Shown piece by piece: positions 37,190 to 49,124 of a DNA stretch of 64,000 bases. The notes below the pieces were generated by a model. The model searched no databases, was not told the DNA's origin, and saw only the letters and a program-made list of their open reading frames with translations. How positions within the stretch are numbered: the first letter of the stretch is position 1; the number at the start of each line of letters is the position of its first letter. The position numbers were made by a program, and so were the translations under genes. The DNA is from Amanita rubescens. Its lineage: Eukaryota > Basidiomycota > Agaricomycetes > Agaricales > Amanitaceae. The stretch is from contig WION01000165.1 of assembly GCA_015039365.1 (NCBI GenBank), positions 51,066 through 115,065 of the forward strand. Direction: 5' to 3'.

Positions 37190-37640
37190 TTGTTACCACA
37201 TGTATTGTATCCGGTTATGGAAATGGACCAAGGGCACTTCTGCCTGTTAACACATGTTTCGGCGGAGGTCTAGCATTTACCATCCTGTGGTTTTCCGATG
37301 GCCATCGTCTGTGAGCTCTTGGAACATCATCTCGGTCCTTTGTCGTAACAGTGTGCTAGTGCCCTGGCCGTTTCGAACGGACTTCGCGCCTCTTAATGCA
37401 TACAATGCCATATGCATGGCGGGCACTCAAGATCGTCGATGGAGGTTAAGGATATGTAAAAGCACGACCGATATGGAGGTCAGTTCAACTTTCCTTGTGT
37501 GATTTAACACTAGTTTCCCACTAGTTGTCGGCGCACGAGACACGGGACGTCAATATAAGGTCCAAGCATCTGCAGGATGGGTCTTCGATTGACGAACCGT
37601 TGCGCAAGTTCCAAAATTTCTCAATGATTACCTTTGCAAT
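37190..37640 (+). pseudogene. Decayed HK-type pseudokinase relic
   Basis: Pieces follow the order of HK3 but with frameshifts and gaps: GGAAATGGACCAAGGGCA recalls the MDQGKH segment, CATCCTGTGGTTTTCCGATGGCCATCGTCTGTGAG recalls IPFCGFYSPDGxRL plus donor, then TGCCCTGGCCGTTTCG (ALVS) and, at about 37575, GGTCTTCGATTGACGAACCGTTGCGCAAGTT (PSIDELLRKF). The middle of the kinase is deleted. It is probably the remnant of a tandem HK3 duplicate. Confidence 0.6.
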
Positions 37641-39825
37641 TTAAGACTAATGGTCACGAATACGAGGCTTACCATAGCAATTTCTTAAACGAAGTGACGT
37701 ACCGGAACCTGATGATCACTGCCAACCCACATACCTGATTAGAGAAACAATACTGATCTATCTAACAGATGACGAGGGAATCGATTGGATACTCACCGAA
37801 ATTACGGGAAAATTCGCTGGTGATCCGCTGAAGTAGCACTTGTGTATGTATCCTATTGGCCCAGCTGTTGACGAATTGTCGACGTCGAGACTTTCTCAGA
37901 TCGAGCAAGTTGTACATCAATCGTAAAGGCCCTTTTGCTATACTTTGACCTCGGATGGCCGCAGTGCATTCACACGAGTACGTAGTCACACCTTACCATT
38001 TATCTCTCATCTTTGTCAATTCACTCCACTGATTATTTGTCTGGTTCTGGGCGTCTTCGGGATCAAAGCAGGACAATTGCGGACGCAGCCACCATGTGAT
38101 TTTGCTGCGTCCGCAATCGGTAAAGCCAAGACCCTCAAATCATGGGCGATGTCGGAGATGCCAATATCTTCAACACGAACAAGGTGTCATCTCCGACCTC
38201 GTGGATCTGTCTAAAGATTGGTGTAAGGTGTGGATTGGACGAACTTACATAATCTTTGACTGTCTTTTTGCATGTATGATGTGTGGCATACATATGGAAC
38301 GGCGATGCTTAGGCTTGAAAATGCTTCGTTGCGCAGTACAGCAGTTTACCTTTGAGTTTCTTTGCCATTCGTTTCTTAAAATCATTCAAGTGCCGCCCGT
38401 CATTCTTCAGCTCACAATTCACGATTCCTTCCTGGAGAAAATAGAAACAGAATGAACACTCACCTAAACTCAGGGAAAATCTCGCAACCCGTATATCCTT
38501 CCCAAGCAACCCCTCGCCCATGACGACGTGCTCCTCTGAAACCCTGCTAGCCGCGAGGTCCATCTGAAACAGGGCCCCAGACGTCCTTGGAATTGGGCGA
38601 TGTGATGATGATCCACTTCTTCAACAAGCAACGTAGATTTGCGCAGCGGCGTGGAACAATGTGGTGGTAGTGTGGCTGATGATGATATGGCATATGCGGC
38701 CGCTGTGGGAGTGGACCTGGCTATAGCCGAAATGAGGCGAAATTTACGGGTGTATCCATGTCTTGGAATACACCAACCGCGTGATTATGTGCACGGGTTC
38801 CGGTGGATTCAAAGTGGAGCCTGTGAGACGGAAAAGGAGCAAGCTGTGCATATTGCGAAGTCTGTTATAAAGAGACGGGTAAAAACGGTGGATGGAAACG
38901 TGGCATCGCATGAGTCAAGGGTTCTGAAAATTTGAGCCTCCTTTTAAGGCTTTCTTGCGTTTCAACTTTTGTGATGCTCGATCATCATTCCGGCAGGCCA
39001 GAAGCTCTGGGAAGGAGTCGGGGAGAGATCCGCAGTCCCTCGTGAACACGCGCTTTACCGTAAGGAAGCGCCGAGACTCGTTGATCAGCTATCACTTGGC
39101 TCGAGTCTCATGCCAGCAGTGGCAATCTAAGGCGTCCTAGTCAGTCTCGCTAAAGCCTCGCACTCACAGCGTGGATCTGCGCCTCGTCGAATCGCGAAAT
39201 AATCCATGAACAATGTCCAGGTCCTAGCGGCGAGATTTGGATATGTCAAATATCAAGATCCAATTTTCAGCTAAGTTGTAGGTGACATGTATGTAGTAGT
39301 TAGGGCTGGCGTACTATCATGTCTTGGTTGCGAACTTCTAAGTAGCATCCGATTAGGTCACAATGTTTTTATATGCCCATCAGACATAAACGAGGAACAT
39401 AATCTAAAACTAAGAGCGAACTTAGTATAATGCCACGCTGGCGTAGAAATTGTTTACTCCACTCTTTGATGTAGGCGACGGCGTCAAATATTGCCGCGAT
39501 GCACGGTTGAACGTTTAGTCATCATGCTTCTTTCCTCTTTATTCGGTTTCTCATGGGATTGATGCATTCACCCCCGTATGGATGGAAAAAGATTCCCGGC
39601 TTCAAGCGCTGCTTGGCCAGACGACGCGGTCCAATCTGAACCTGATGCTGTCGAATATGCCGGCTTCAATTGAGTTCAATGAAGGGCCTGCCGTAATGGT
39701 CCTTCACAACATTGACATTGAACATCCACGTTCGTTTGTTCTCCGTGCCCCTTCAATCGCCCAGTGATTACTCATCACAGATGCAGGACAGCCTCGGCGC
39801 TAAACATTCTCTTCACTCCACGATC
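37641..39825. other. Intergenic; possible short exons only
   Basis: A plus-strand frame at 38639-38935 (about 98 codons) and a minus-strand frame at 38309-38563 (EGIVNCELKNDGRHLNDFKK) are open but unrecognised. The minus-strand one contains a GTGAGT...CCAG segment, yet splicing it gives a stop. I assign no gene. Confidence 0.4.
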
Positions 39826-42800
39826 ATGAATTCGGGTTGGAGTTCACGGGTGTCTCTGACCTCCGTTAATCGCACCGAGACAAATGTTGTGCCTACTACA
39901 GACCGAATCGTGGAAGAATGCCCAAGGTGATATTAGGTTGAACCATCAAAAGAATCTAGCTGAATTTGTTGTAGGTTCCGGATCCTTGTCGTCGGCCGAG
40001 TAAATCTTGTTGCCGTTCCTACACGTTTTTCCTGATGTCATTTCACAGTCTGGGATAGCGAAAGCGTCTCTCGTCAACGCTGTGTTTGGGGCTCCTTTCG
40101 AGGTGCATCCTCTTTTTGGCTGTGCTCCAACCGCTAACCACCATCTGGGAAATTCAGGGCCTACCAGGCACAATTCCCATCAATCAAGAATTCATCTCGC
40201 AACGGAACAAACGTCTGGCTATCCATTATTTTAATGATTATGAACCAGGAAGTGTGGAAAAATTCGGTATCTTGAAAAAATTTATCACAGATCGTAGTCG
40301 GAAGAAGTCTTTTGCTGAAAGGCTTCATGCTATTTGGTGTGCCTTTAAATCATGCAAAGCAACATAGTTCATGTTACCTCCCAGGTTATGCGTTCCCGCA
40401 CATTCCGCTGACTCGAAACTCGCATTGGATGAAAAGATTTTCAAGTTGAATCGAAATAAAGGCAACTATATGCAATCTTTGTCTGAATCTATACTCACGT
40501 TGATAGTAGTACCGATAATTGTCGTTTTGACTAAATCCGACACTTTTGTATCCAAGCAGGCCGAAGCGAGCAAGGGCAGTCAAGAATCTGCCGAAAGGGA
40601 ATTCAAAGAAAGATATGATCGGGTCTTCGAGACGTTGATCAAGAACGCTGTTATACCGTACACGCTCGTATCTCGTATGTATGCTTCTTGTGTCGCTTCG
40701 ACCATGTTGACATCTTCTTTCAGTCTTGCAGCCTGAAACACTCCAGCGGCTGGTTCAGACCACGATGCAAAGTGTAAGAGACGGAAATTCAAGGCCACTA
40801 TCTTTTCTCGCTCGCTTCAAGAAACGTTTATCCAGGGAGAACTATCAACCAGCAAGATTAGATGAAGAATTAGCGAGTCCAGCTCCAGCTGTTTTAGCTG
40901 CGGCACAACGTGTTGATATGACGGTTAAGATTGCAACATCAATAAAGTACGCTACCATGTCCCCAATATGCTAGATCTGACGCCTTACTATCACAGAGTA
41001 GGAAAAAAGAGTAAGCGGTAAGCTTTCAACGTTCAACGTTCTTAACGTGGCTTGCAGCAATAGTGCCTGACGCGCACTTCTCCAACACTGTTCTACAAAA
41101 ATGCCTAAACGCGATACATAAAGACATTGTCACGATCTGGAATATCGAGGATCCAGATGAGGTACGTGCCAGAATCTATATAAGCCGTTTTTTTCGGATT
41201 CATCGTACCTTAATAGTTACTTCTCAATGACACATTCCACCGCCGGATGATGGTCCTTGTGGATGATCTCGGGCAAGACGAACCAAACATTACCTCGACT
41301 ATGTGGGTGGAACGACAACCTTCTTAACAATCAGCGCAGCTGATGGTCATTGTCAGACCAAGAAATATGACAATAGCATCGACTGCGACTGCGCCGAGCT
41401 TAGCAAGCGTGCAAACGAACGGTGTTCACCACAAATTGTAAGTAGACACCTCTGTTATACCGCCCATTGTGCTGAACTTCACAGGCCCGAGCATATCCGC
41501 TGTCTCATGGGCTATGTAGTGGATCTCACACTTATCCTACAAACTGTGTTTCAAGCTTCGTTCCAAAATCAATCGACAGAGAGGGTGACACCTGACTGCC
41601 TCAGCGAAATCCTCTATGAGTTCATTTGTTCGGGAAAGAAGGATACGATTCATGCTGCTATCGTTGAATTTGTCGGACATCAACATCCACCCGCAAGTAA
41701 TGACATAGTGGATAAGATCACGTTGTTGATCGAGCAAAATGCGGTATGACACTCATATCCCGGCGTAAACGTACCTGCTAATGATACAACACAGATAAGA
41801 GAAAATGATCTACGGTTTGATCGAACAAGGCCTCTTCTGCCCACATTACTGGCCGTTCTCAGGGTCGAGGTGTGAGCTTTCAAAGTATTTTAACACTAGT
41901 ACTAATCATCAATGCCTTTCAGCTACCTGCGCGTAATGCAGTCAATCGGATCACTCTCGATTTTATGAGGGAACTGTTGAAGCCACATGATTATCACACC
42001 ATCCCTGATGAACTGACCATGAATTCGGACATTGAGCTATTCCTTGATTTCATCGTCTTTGTGCGTCGTTGTGCTCGAGCCATTAACCTTGCTAATATCC
42101 TTTTCAACTAGCTACTCCACGACGGTAGCCTGGCTAATGACGACCTTCCAGATGCAACTCGAAGAGCGCGGAGACTAATGGGCAAGCTGTCCGAAAAGGA
42201 TATCTTGCCCAAATCTCTATTTATTACCGATGTTAAGACGGATTCCACATTCAGAATCATTGGAATGGGAGGCTTTGGAAATGTTTCCACGGGCTCACGC
42301 GGAGGACAGCATGTTGCGCTAAAAGTAATATACAGAACTTCTCATCAAGAAGTCAGTGAATTACCATCGTCAACATTCTGGTGCTAATTCCTTTGTAAAG
42401 GATTCACGCCGAAGAGTTTTCTGTAGAGAAGCGCTTGCATGGCGATCGCTCTCACATAAGTTCATCCTCCCACTTCTCGGAATATATGAAGAGGAAGGGT
42501 GGCTATTCCTTGTATCACCGCTTATGGTGCATGGAACATTGTCTGAATGGAGGAGGAATCAGAAATCGGACGTAACCGAGATACATAGGCTGGTAAGATT
42601 CCATGTTTATCAGCGCGACAGGGTACTGATATCCACTAGATTCAAGAGGTTGCTGAGGGGGTTCAGTATATCCATTCGGAGGGGATTGTGCACGGCGACT
42701 TGCACCCAGTGAGTATCTTGATATCACACTGTTTGAGTGATCAATTTAAACCGTTGTGTACTAGGGGAATATCCTCCTCGATGATAATTTCCACTGCCAA

Positions 42801-43271
42801 ATCACTGATTTTGGATTAACACGACATTCCGAAGCTACCGTTGCGCGATCCACCACGACACATCTGTCATATTTTGCTGCACCAGAACTGTTTGGTACAT
42901 GCGCTCATTGTGGCCGAGCAGAGTGTGCGGGATGCTTTGTTGGTAGTGAGCAGCCCCATAGAAGCAAAACAATGAAATCGGACATATATGCATTTGGTTG
43001 TCTTTATTATGCGGTGCGTTCGAGCGCTCCTCGACTTGATCAGCACATTGAGCATTGGTTCACCCAGATATTCTTTGATACGGTTCCTTTTGAAGGAAAG
43101 ACAGACTATCAAATCACACGACTAGTTACAGCTGGAACGCGGCCAGATCGGTTAGCAAATCCAGGAATGGATGAAGATACGTGGAATCTCATCCAGAGCT
43201 GTTGGAAACATCTTCCTCTTGAACGTCCGACAATGGAAGAGATCGTTCGGATGCTACCTCGGCCTGCATAA
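39826..43271 (+). CDS. GK5: degenerate GTPase with a single active TKL kinase
   Basis: ATG 39826 (MNSGWSSRVSLTSVN...EECPR) leads to FRILVVGR and a P-loop exon (40049-40102) reading SGIAKASLVNAVFG, so the second Gly is Ala and the Ser/Thr after Lys is Ala. The G3 region is HYFNDYEPGS, without DxxG; G4 TKSD remains. Nucleotide binding is doubtful. The linker is intact (RPEHIRCLMGYVVDLTLILQ at about 41486). There is only one kinase module (about 42180-43271): GMGGFGNVSTGS, VALKVIY, HGDLHPGN, DFGLTRHSE, a CAHCGRAECAGC insert (about 42898-42933), DIYAFGCLYYA, ERPTMEEIVRM, stop TAA 43271. All catalytic motifs are present. It converges on HK4 with only 116 bp between stops. Confidence 0.78.
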
Positions 43272-43387
43272 GATCAATGGTCTATTCCCTTATTCCGCAG
43301 CCGTACTCTTTGAGTTATATAGTATTGCACTCCATTTATTATGACGATCGTATAGTGAGAGCTTTGTATGTACTTGTGTAGTCGATG

Positions 43388-45388
43388 TTAATGAATAGAA
43401 CCAAGCTGTTTCACTAAATCACCAATAGATGGTCTATCATTCGGACTCTTAGACCAGCATCGGCAGAGAAGCTCCCACATTTTGTCGTCCAACCCACGCT
43501 CGACGACACGGTCGTCTTTGGGGCGGTCAGGTAGTTCACCCTGCCCCTTCTTGAAAACCACCTGGATACTCTTTTTAACATCCGGGTAGGGCATTTCGTG
43601 TGTAAATAGCTAAACAAACTTGAGTATGCCAATATCAAACGTAAAAGAAGATCTGGTCCGACCTCTAGAATGGTCATGCCAAAGCTGTATATATCACCCT
43701 TGGCCGACACAGCAGCTTGTATTTCGAATATCTCCGGTGCACACCATCTACAACTGTCCGACTGGCTAGCAGTTTGGGTGATCAAATTACCCTCAAGCTA
43801 TAAGGGTGCGATTGAGCCATAGATACGATGCAGAATAGATTGACGTTACATACCTTCGCAAGCGCGAAATCCGTGATTAGCGGCTGACCTTCATCTCCAA
43901 CAAGCACATTTTCCTTATAAGAAGTTAGCATACTCATACGCAAGTGTCATACAAGGACACAAACGGCTCTCAAATTTCCATGAACGATAAACATAGAGTG
44001 GAGGACCTTGATGCCTTCTGCTATTCCGATAATCTACAACAATCAATATTTCAGGAAAAGTGGATGAAGTAACGTACTAGCTTTTTGTAGTCAATATCCT
44101 TGAAGTCATTCCACTTCTGGACATAACTCAGCGCATTTCCATTATCCATCCATGGGCTAACCAGAGCCCTTGTGTGATGACGTTATAACAATGGACACTG
44201 CATGACATTGCCAGGACTCACAGACGAAGACCATCAGGGGAGTAGAAACCGTAGAATGGTATGATATGCCTTCCCTTGTCCTTTTCATATATTTTCGCCC
44301 ACACTTCGACCTCACGCCTAATCCTCTGAAGGTATGTGGGTCACGAGGGAAGATCCAACGACAGTGAGACGTACCTTTACGTTGTTCTCATCCTTCATAT
44401 TGATGGAGCGGATGACCTTAATTCTGACATCTTGGCTGTTGAGATATCTCCCTTTGTACATATCAATGTTATTGCCGTCCTCCATGCGTCTCCCTCCAGC
44501 CCATTCGACTACTTTAGAGTTTAGCTGGCACTCCGGTGGGACGCGACCAGAGGATCGCAACAATTCGTATAGGTTTTCTGCCATATGTCTGCATTCCTCG
44601 TCCGATACGGTGTCTAAGCTCTATTTCCGAGTATTAAGGTAACTAGCCTAGGCTTGGATGTACACAATCGACGCACCGTTTGTATCATCGTCGAGACCAC
44701 CCTTTGATCATCTTCCGTAATTCCGCTGTCCCTTACTTGTTGCACGAAATTGGGAGAGGCAAACTGGCCCATCATATCTTTACGGTCGACATTGTGCATC
44801 TCTTCCAGTATCCTTCTCCGTTCTTCCTCTTCCTGCTGGTGTGTCAGCCCTTCCAAATGCGCAGCCGTCTAAAAGGTCGTCAAAAAGCATTCCCTCTAGA
44901 TATAGAGCGCTTACACTGAAGATAAGTAGACAGTCAGATATTCCTCTATCGCAGGCATCCAAATCCGCCTTAAAATCGGCTTGGCGCATTAGCATATAAA
45001 ACCAGTTTTTCTCAGCCCATCTCGTCATCGTATCCTTAACCTGGTTGAGACATCTACAGGTCATCAGCAAAATGGATTGTAGAGGGACAAACAACTGACC
45101 TGAACACATGATCTCGGTATTTGACTGTCCGCTTGGGGAAAGGCAGTTCTTCGTACTGCCCGAGAGAAGTGCACATGTCCTTACATCTCTGAGCGAGGTA
45201 TCGCGCAGCGCTCCTATTAACAAGTCTATTTGATTATACTGCGAGAGGTACGATACATACCTATTTAGAGAGACCATTTCGCATAATTGGATGATGATGG
45301 TGAGAACGTCTCCACCAATTGACACACCGGGAAATGGTGCAGCACTGTGGAACGCAGACTTGGCAATGGAAGAGAAAGAACCACCCAT
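43388..45388 (-). CDS. HK4: myristoylation-type MLKL-like pseudokinase
   Basis: ATG at 45388 (minus strand) gives MGGSFSSIAKSAFHSA, fitting the N-myristoylation pattern (Gly2, small residue at 6). The helical bundle follows: FPGVSIGGDVLTIIIQL, SAARYLAQRCKDM, CLNQVKDTMTRWAEKNW, DFKADLDACD, then a brace (EEEERRRILEEMHNVDRKD). The pseudokinase has MEDGNNIDMYKGRYL in place of the Gly loop, DVRIKVIRSI, HGN in a shortened HSMFIVHGNLRA, DFALAK, CRWCAPEIFEIQA and DIYSFGMTILE, and ends LVKQLGSIH-stop. An upstream in-frame ATG 17 codons earlier exists, but the MGG start fits the paralogues and is preceded by TATAATAAAGCTGGTG about 40 bp upstream. It is transcribed toward GK5. Confidence 0.74.
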
Positions 45389-47524
45389 GACGGGGATGGG
45401 ATGGGAGGTTCGGACCAACACCAGCTTTATTATACACAAGCTGCACGTTTACGCGGCATGGCACGTAGACGCCGGCCACTTGCTTTCATCAGGACATATC
45501 ACGCGATCACAAGTAGTAACACCTGCCTAGTATGTCACCCTCACACGCATCCTTCGTTCCATATCACTCAGATGATCCTCAGTCTAATTAAGACACTGTT
45601 AATTCTGACAAACTGCAACTGAATGTAGGCTCACTATCAGCAATTCAATTGTGCACGGTAATAAGCTCGATACAATGCCGCAACATCGCTCCAGGGTTCT
45701 ATCTTCGCTCGTGGACCAGATGAGATGCCATTGCACAGCTAAGCGTGTGCTAGTCATGACCTATGCATATCAGTCTTTGATGTCCATCGTTGAATATTTT
45801 ATGTCTTTTCAGCGGTGGCAGAAATATCTTTCCCTATTGATCTTAAAGTCTGAGGGTGCCACGTGTAAACACAGAGATTATCCTCACCTTGATCCCGTGC
45901 AGGAGGATCCGAACTTTGCTCGCGGTGATTTTACTAAATTTGTTCATGCACCTTTACGATAGCAACAGGACGTCAGCTCTTTCGCTAGTCCAGATCTACG
46001 ATAGACATACTCTGGAAGCCGGGTGCCGCTCTTTGACGCAGTAGTGAAAATCAGGACTCCTGGTCTAAGTCTCCAAGGAACGAGAAAAGCGTTGGAAAAC
46101 ACGGTGCGGAGCAGCCTTTCTTCCACAAGCTGCGGGATTCGGCGTATCCGTATTTGGCGTCACAGAGACGCTGTGATCAGGAAAAGAGATGGGTTGTTAA
46201 TTCATGTGATATACGCCTCGAGATGGCTCTTCTGTGATTCTTCAAGACTGTTAAGCGCCACTAAGGTTAGTCTGACAGAGATGGTGAGGCCCAGAGAACG
46301 AGTATCGAGTATCGAATAGGTATCGTACCATCCGATGATTTTGCTTCTTCCAGTCCTTTCTCCCTTTGCGGTGGCGAAATCCAGATCTAGGCAAGCCAGC
46401 TTTTCGCGCTGTAGTAGTGTGCCACTCGCGGAGGTGCAGCAGCCTTGCAAGGCGTGACCCCCACGTGTGACCGTCACAACACATCCACCACCGCGCCGGA
46501 TTCCGACTGCGCTATTCTGCGGCTCTGATCCTTCGCTAGCGGCGTGCCTCACAGTAGCAATAGGCGGTAGCTCATTGACATGAAGCTGGCGGTGACAACG
46601 GTGTGGGTGACGTAGGTCAGCGGCTAGCTTGAGCTGGAATGACTAACTAAATGTTTGTTACAGTATGCCTTATAGTATTTACGCGATGCCACTGGCAAAT
46701 CACTGGGTTTTAACGGGACCGTGAGCTCGCCCCAGCAAAAGACCGAAGCATCCATTTCATTCAACCTCGGAATACAACATATTGCCATTGTTTAGGAAAG
46801 TTTCTAAAACATCAGCTGCGGCTGCGCGGCAGAGGTGCCAATAAGATGAAGAGGCTCCGGGATAGGTGTTATCGAGGCAGTATCATGCGCCACTCCGAGT
46901 AGTTCTGCAACTATTGCATCGCCACTTGGGTTGGGTCAATGGCCTCGAGCGTCTAGCTCCGATTCAGAAAATGGACCGAAGCTCTTCACAATGAAATAGG
47001 ATCAACAATCCACTCTATGCTTTGGTCATCTGGGACGGCACCGTCTTTGACTGCGGCCTTGACCTGGTCTGCAGTCTGGAGAACTGCTAGGCCAACCTTG
47101 TGGCGAAGGTCTGTATGTATTATCAATAATGTCGGAAGGAAGGGGAACTTGCGTGGTCATAAGTGGAATAATTGCGGCCTTCCGTTCTGCGCCTCTTTGG
47201 AGACGCTTGATACGATTTGGCAGGAGGCGACCAATGCCAATATCGGACAAGTTGGCGCGTCGATCTTGAGGGTCAATGGGGTTCCAGAGTAGCCGCAATT
47301 GTAGGCAAAGGATAAAGGTGCCCCGAGGGCGAAGTTGTTGGTGTTCGATTGATATCTGTGTGGGCAAAAAAAATCCACTTGCCAGCATGATCAAGCCAAT
47401 CGATGATAATATCGATAAAGAGTGGGACGTACTCTACGCGTCAGAGTTCGAGCATAGAATAAAATTCCCCCTACGTAAGTAGTGGGTTCAGTACTGGGAG
47501 CAAGCTAAGATAAATCGTTCGTCA
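45389..47524. other. Intergenic, nothing recognised
   Basis: Several frames of 60-120 codons lie on both strands, none with a recognisable motif. The end of the stretch (47424-47463) carries a 40-bp sequence repeated at 50391-50430. Confidence 0.4.
45425..45434 (-). promoter_or_regulatory. TATA-like element of HK4
   Basis: Read on the minus strand, TATAATAAAGCTGGTG lies about 40 bp before the ATG and matches TTTATAAAGCTGGTG upstream of HK2. Confidence 0.45.
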
Positions 47525-48446
47525 TCAAACATATGGAACGATATAATTTCCAGAGCCTTCCTTGGTGTGCGTACTCCCAGCTGGACAAGGCCCGGCAACG
47601 CCTCCTCCATACCACAGCAACTGACACTTTCTACACCACGACCAATCGCTTTGACCTTGAGTTGCGGTACTGAGAACATAATTGCCGCTTCCACCAAAGT
47701 TGTGTCCACCGCCCCCCCGCGCGCAAACTCCAGTGCCGAATCCTGAGTATGCCAATCCATAACACCTGTTGCACCCTCAATAACTTTCAAAAAAAGAAAA
47801 GAAAAACACACCTGTTGCACCACTTCCAGTCAGGCTGTCCAGGCGCCTTGGGTTCATTGTTCGTGAGTTTGTAATTTAAGCTACCGATGTGCGTGTGGGC
47901 ACCACCAGACGTGCAGACTGAATATCCATCGAAGGCGAGGCATTGACACTTGAGGCACCAGCGCCACTGATCTTGGCCTCCTGTGATAGAGTTACCAAGC
48001 GTGTAATTGCCACTGCCGCTAAAAGTGTGATTTCCGCCGCTCATGCATGGTCCACTGGCAAATGTCATTGCCTGGCATTTGGAGCACCAATGCCAGTTCG
48101 GCTGTCCGGGCGCACTAGGGTTGTTGACGGGAATACTATAGTTTCCGCTGGCCGACTGCTCGTGGATTCCACCGCCTGGGCATGGACCGACCTAGGACCT
48201 AGTTGAGTTTGAAAACACTGTGCATACAAGCATAACAAAACCAACTGTCGTGCTGAAGGACATTTCTTGACATTTGTTACACCACTTCCAACCGTTTTGT
48301 TCGCCGCTAGCGGGGGGCTGAGTCGACACGCTGTAGTCTCCACTTTGCGAATGATCATGTATACCCCTTGCTGCGCAAACAGCATTTCCCGCAAACGAGA
48401 GAACTCCACATTTGTTGCACCAGTACCAATCGGTCTGGAGAGGCAT
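47525..48446 (-). CDS. Six-repeat W-x-W-C-x-K-C protein
   Basis: Three exons on the minus strand, 48446-48246, 48191-47812 and 47765-47525, join in phase (201, 380 and 241 nt) into about 273 residues. The product is almost only repeats of about 45-50 residues. Each starts DWYWCNKC, GWKWCNKC, NWHWCSKC, QWRWCLKC, DWKWCNRC or DWSWCRKC and continues CxxGGxH...SGxY. The paired CxxC with a later Cys and His per unit looks like a zinc-ribbon-type fold. Such repeats are known in fungal and bacterial proteins of unknown function, often secreted. No signal peptide is visible from ATG 48446, so either the start lies in an unseen upstream exon or the protein is cytosolic. Function unknown; structure call is inference. 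Confidence 0.75.
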
Positions 48447-48779
48447 CGCGGATGGAGTCGAGAGTTATTGGTATTGTTAGTGTCCAAATCGATGAGGATC
48501 GTCCCCATCGAGTAGCTACTTAAATACATGTCCATCTCAGCTGTCTGGCTATTTATAGATAGACAGATGTACACTAGATTGTTCTCTGCATCAGGAAACA
48601 CAAACAATGCTACCACAAGCTACATAGCTTACATAGCATGTGTAGTTTGGTAGACAAGTCCCATGTCTGTAGCAGCAGGTAGAACAGGTGGTTAGTACAT
48701 AGCAACTGGTACTTCTACATAGCTGTCTGTAGATAGCTGGTAGAACATGATAGAACATACTATTCACCTGGAATTTGTG

Positions 48780-48975
48780 ATTCAAAAATGTTAATTCTAT
48801 TCTTATATTTCTATTCCTATTTCTATTTCTATCCTATATTAAGTTTGTACTTTAGTGGCCTTTAAATGTTTGCACTGTTAGGGAATTGAACTCTCAACCT
48901 CACACATGTCACATGTCACAAGCTAGCTACATTACAACTTTACCACTGCACTATAAGGCTATGACTAACTCTCAC
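48780..48975 (-). mobile_element. tRNA-derived SINE-like element
   Basis: On the minus strand the element has an A-box-like TAGTGCAGTGGTAAAG (around 48950) and, about 50 bp on, a B box in GAGTTCAATTCCC (around 48890), the two internal RNA polymerase III promoter parts at tRNA spacing. The region between does not fold as a proper tRNA by eye. Downstream lie about 40 bp of unrelated body and a simple tail (AGAAATAGAAATAGGAATAG). This is the layout of a tRNA-derived SINE. Confidence 0.6.
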
Positions 48976-49124
48976 CACAATTTACTCAAATACCATCCAT
49001 TCCCAACATCCACTTCAACATCCACAGTGCACCTTGCCTCCACTGCACCTCCCAGGCTTCCTATGGGCCCCTAGCCTGCCTCCACTAATCTTCTTCATGC
49101 ACATATCTTAGTGAGAGGATGGGT

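Noticed and set aside
38309..38563. Minus-strand pair of possible exons (EGIVNCELKND)
   Set aside because: Removing the apparent GTGAGT...CCAG intron gives an immediate stop, so the model fails.
48885..48965. A functional tRNA gene
   Set aside because: A and B boxes are present but I see no matching acceptor stem or anticodon arm, and a simple-repeat tail follows, so a SINE is more likely.
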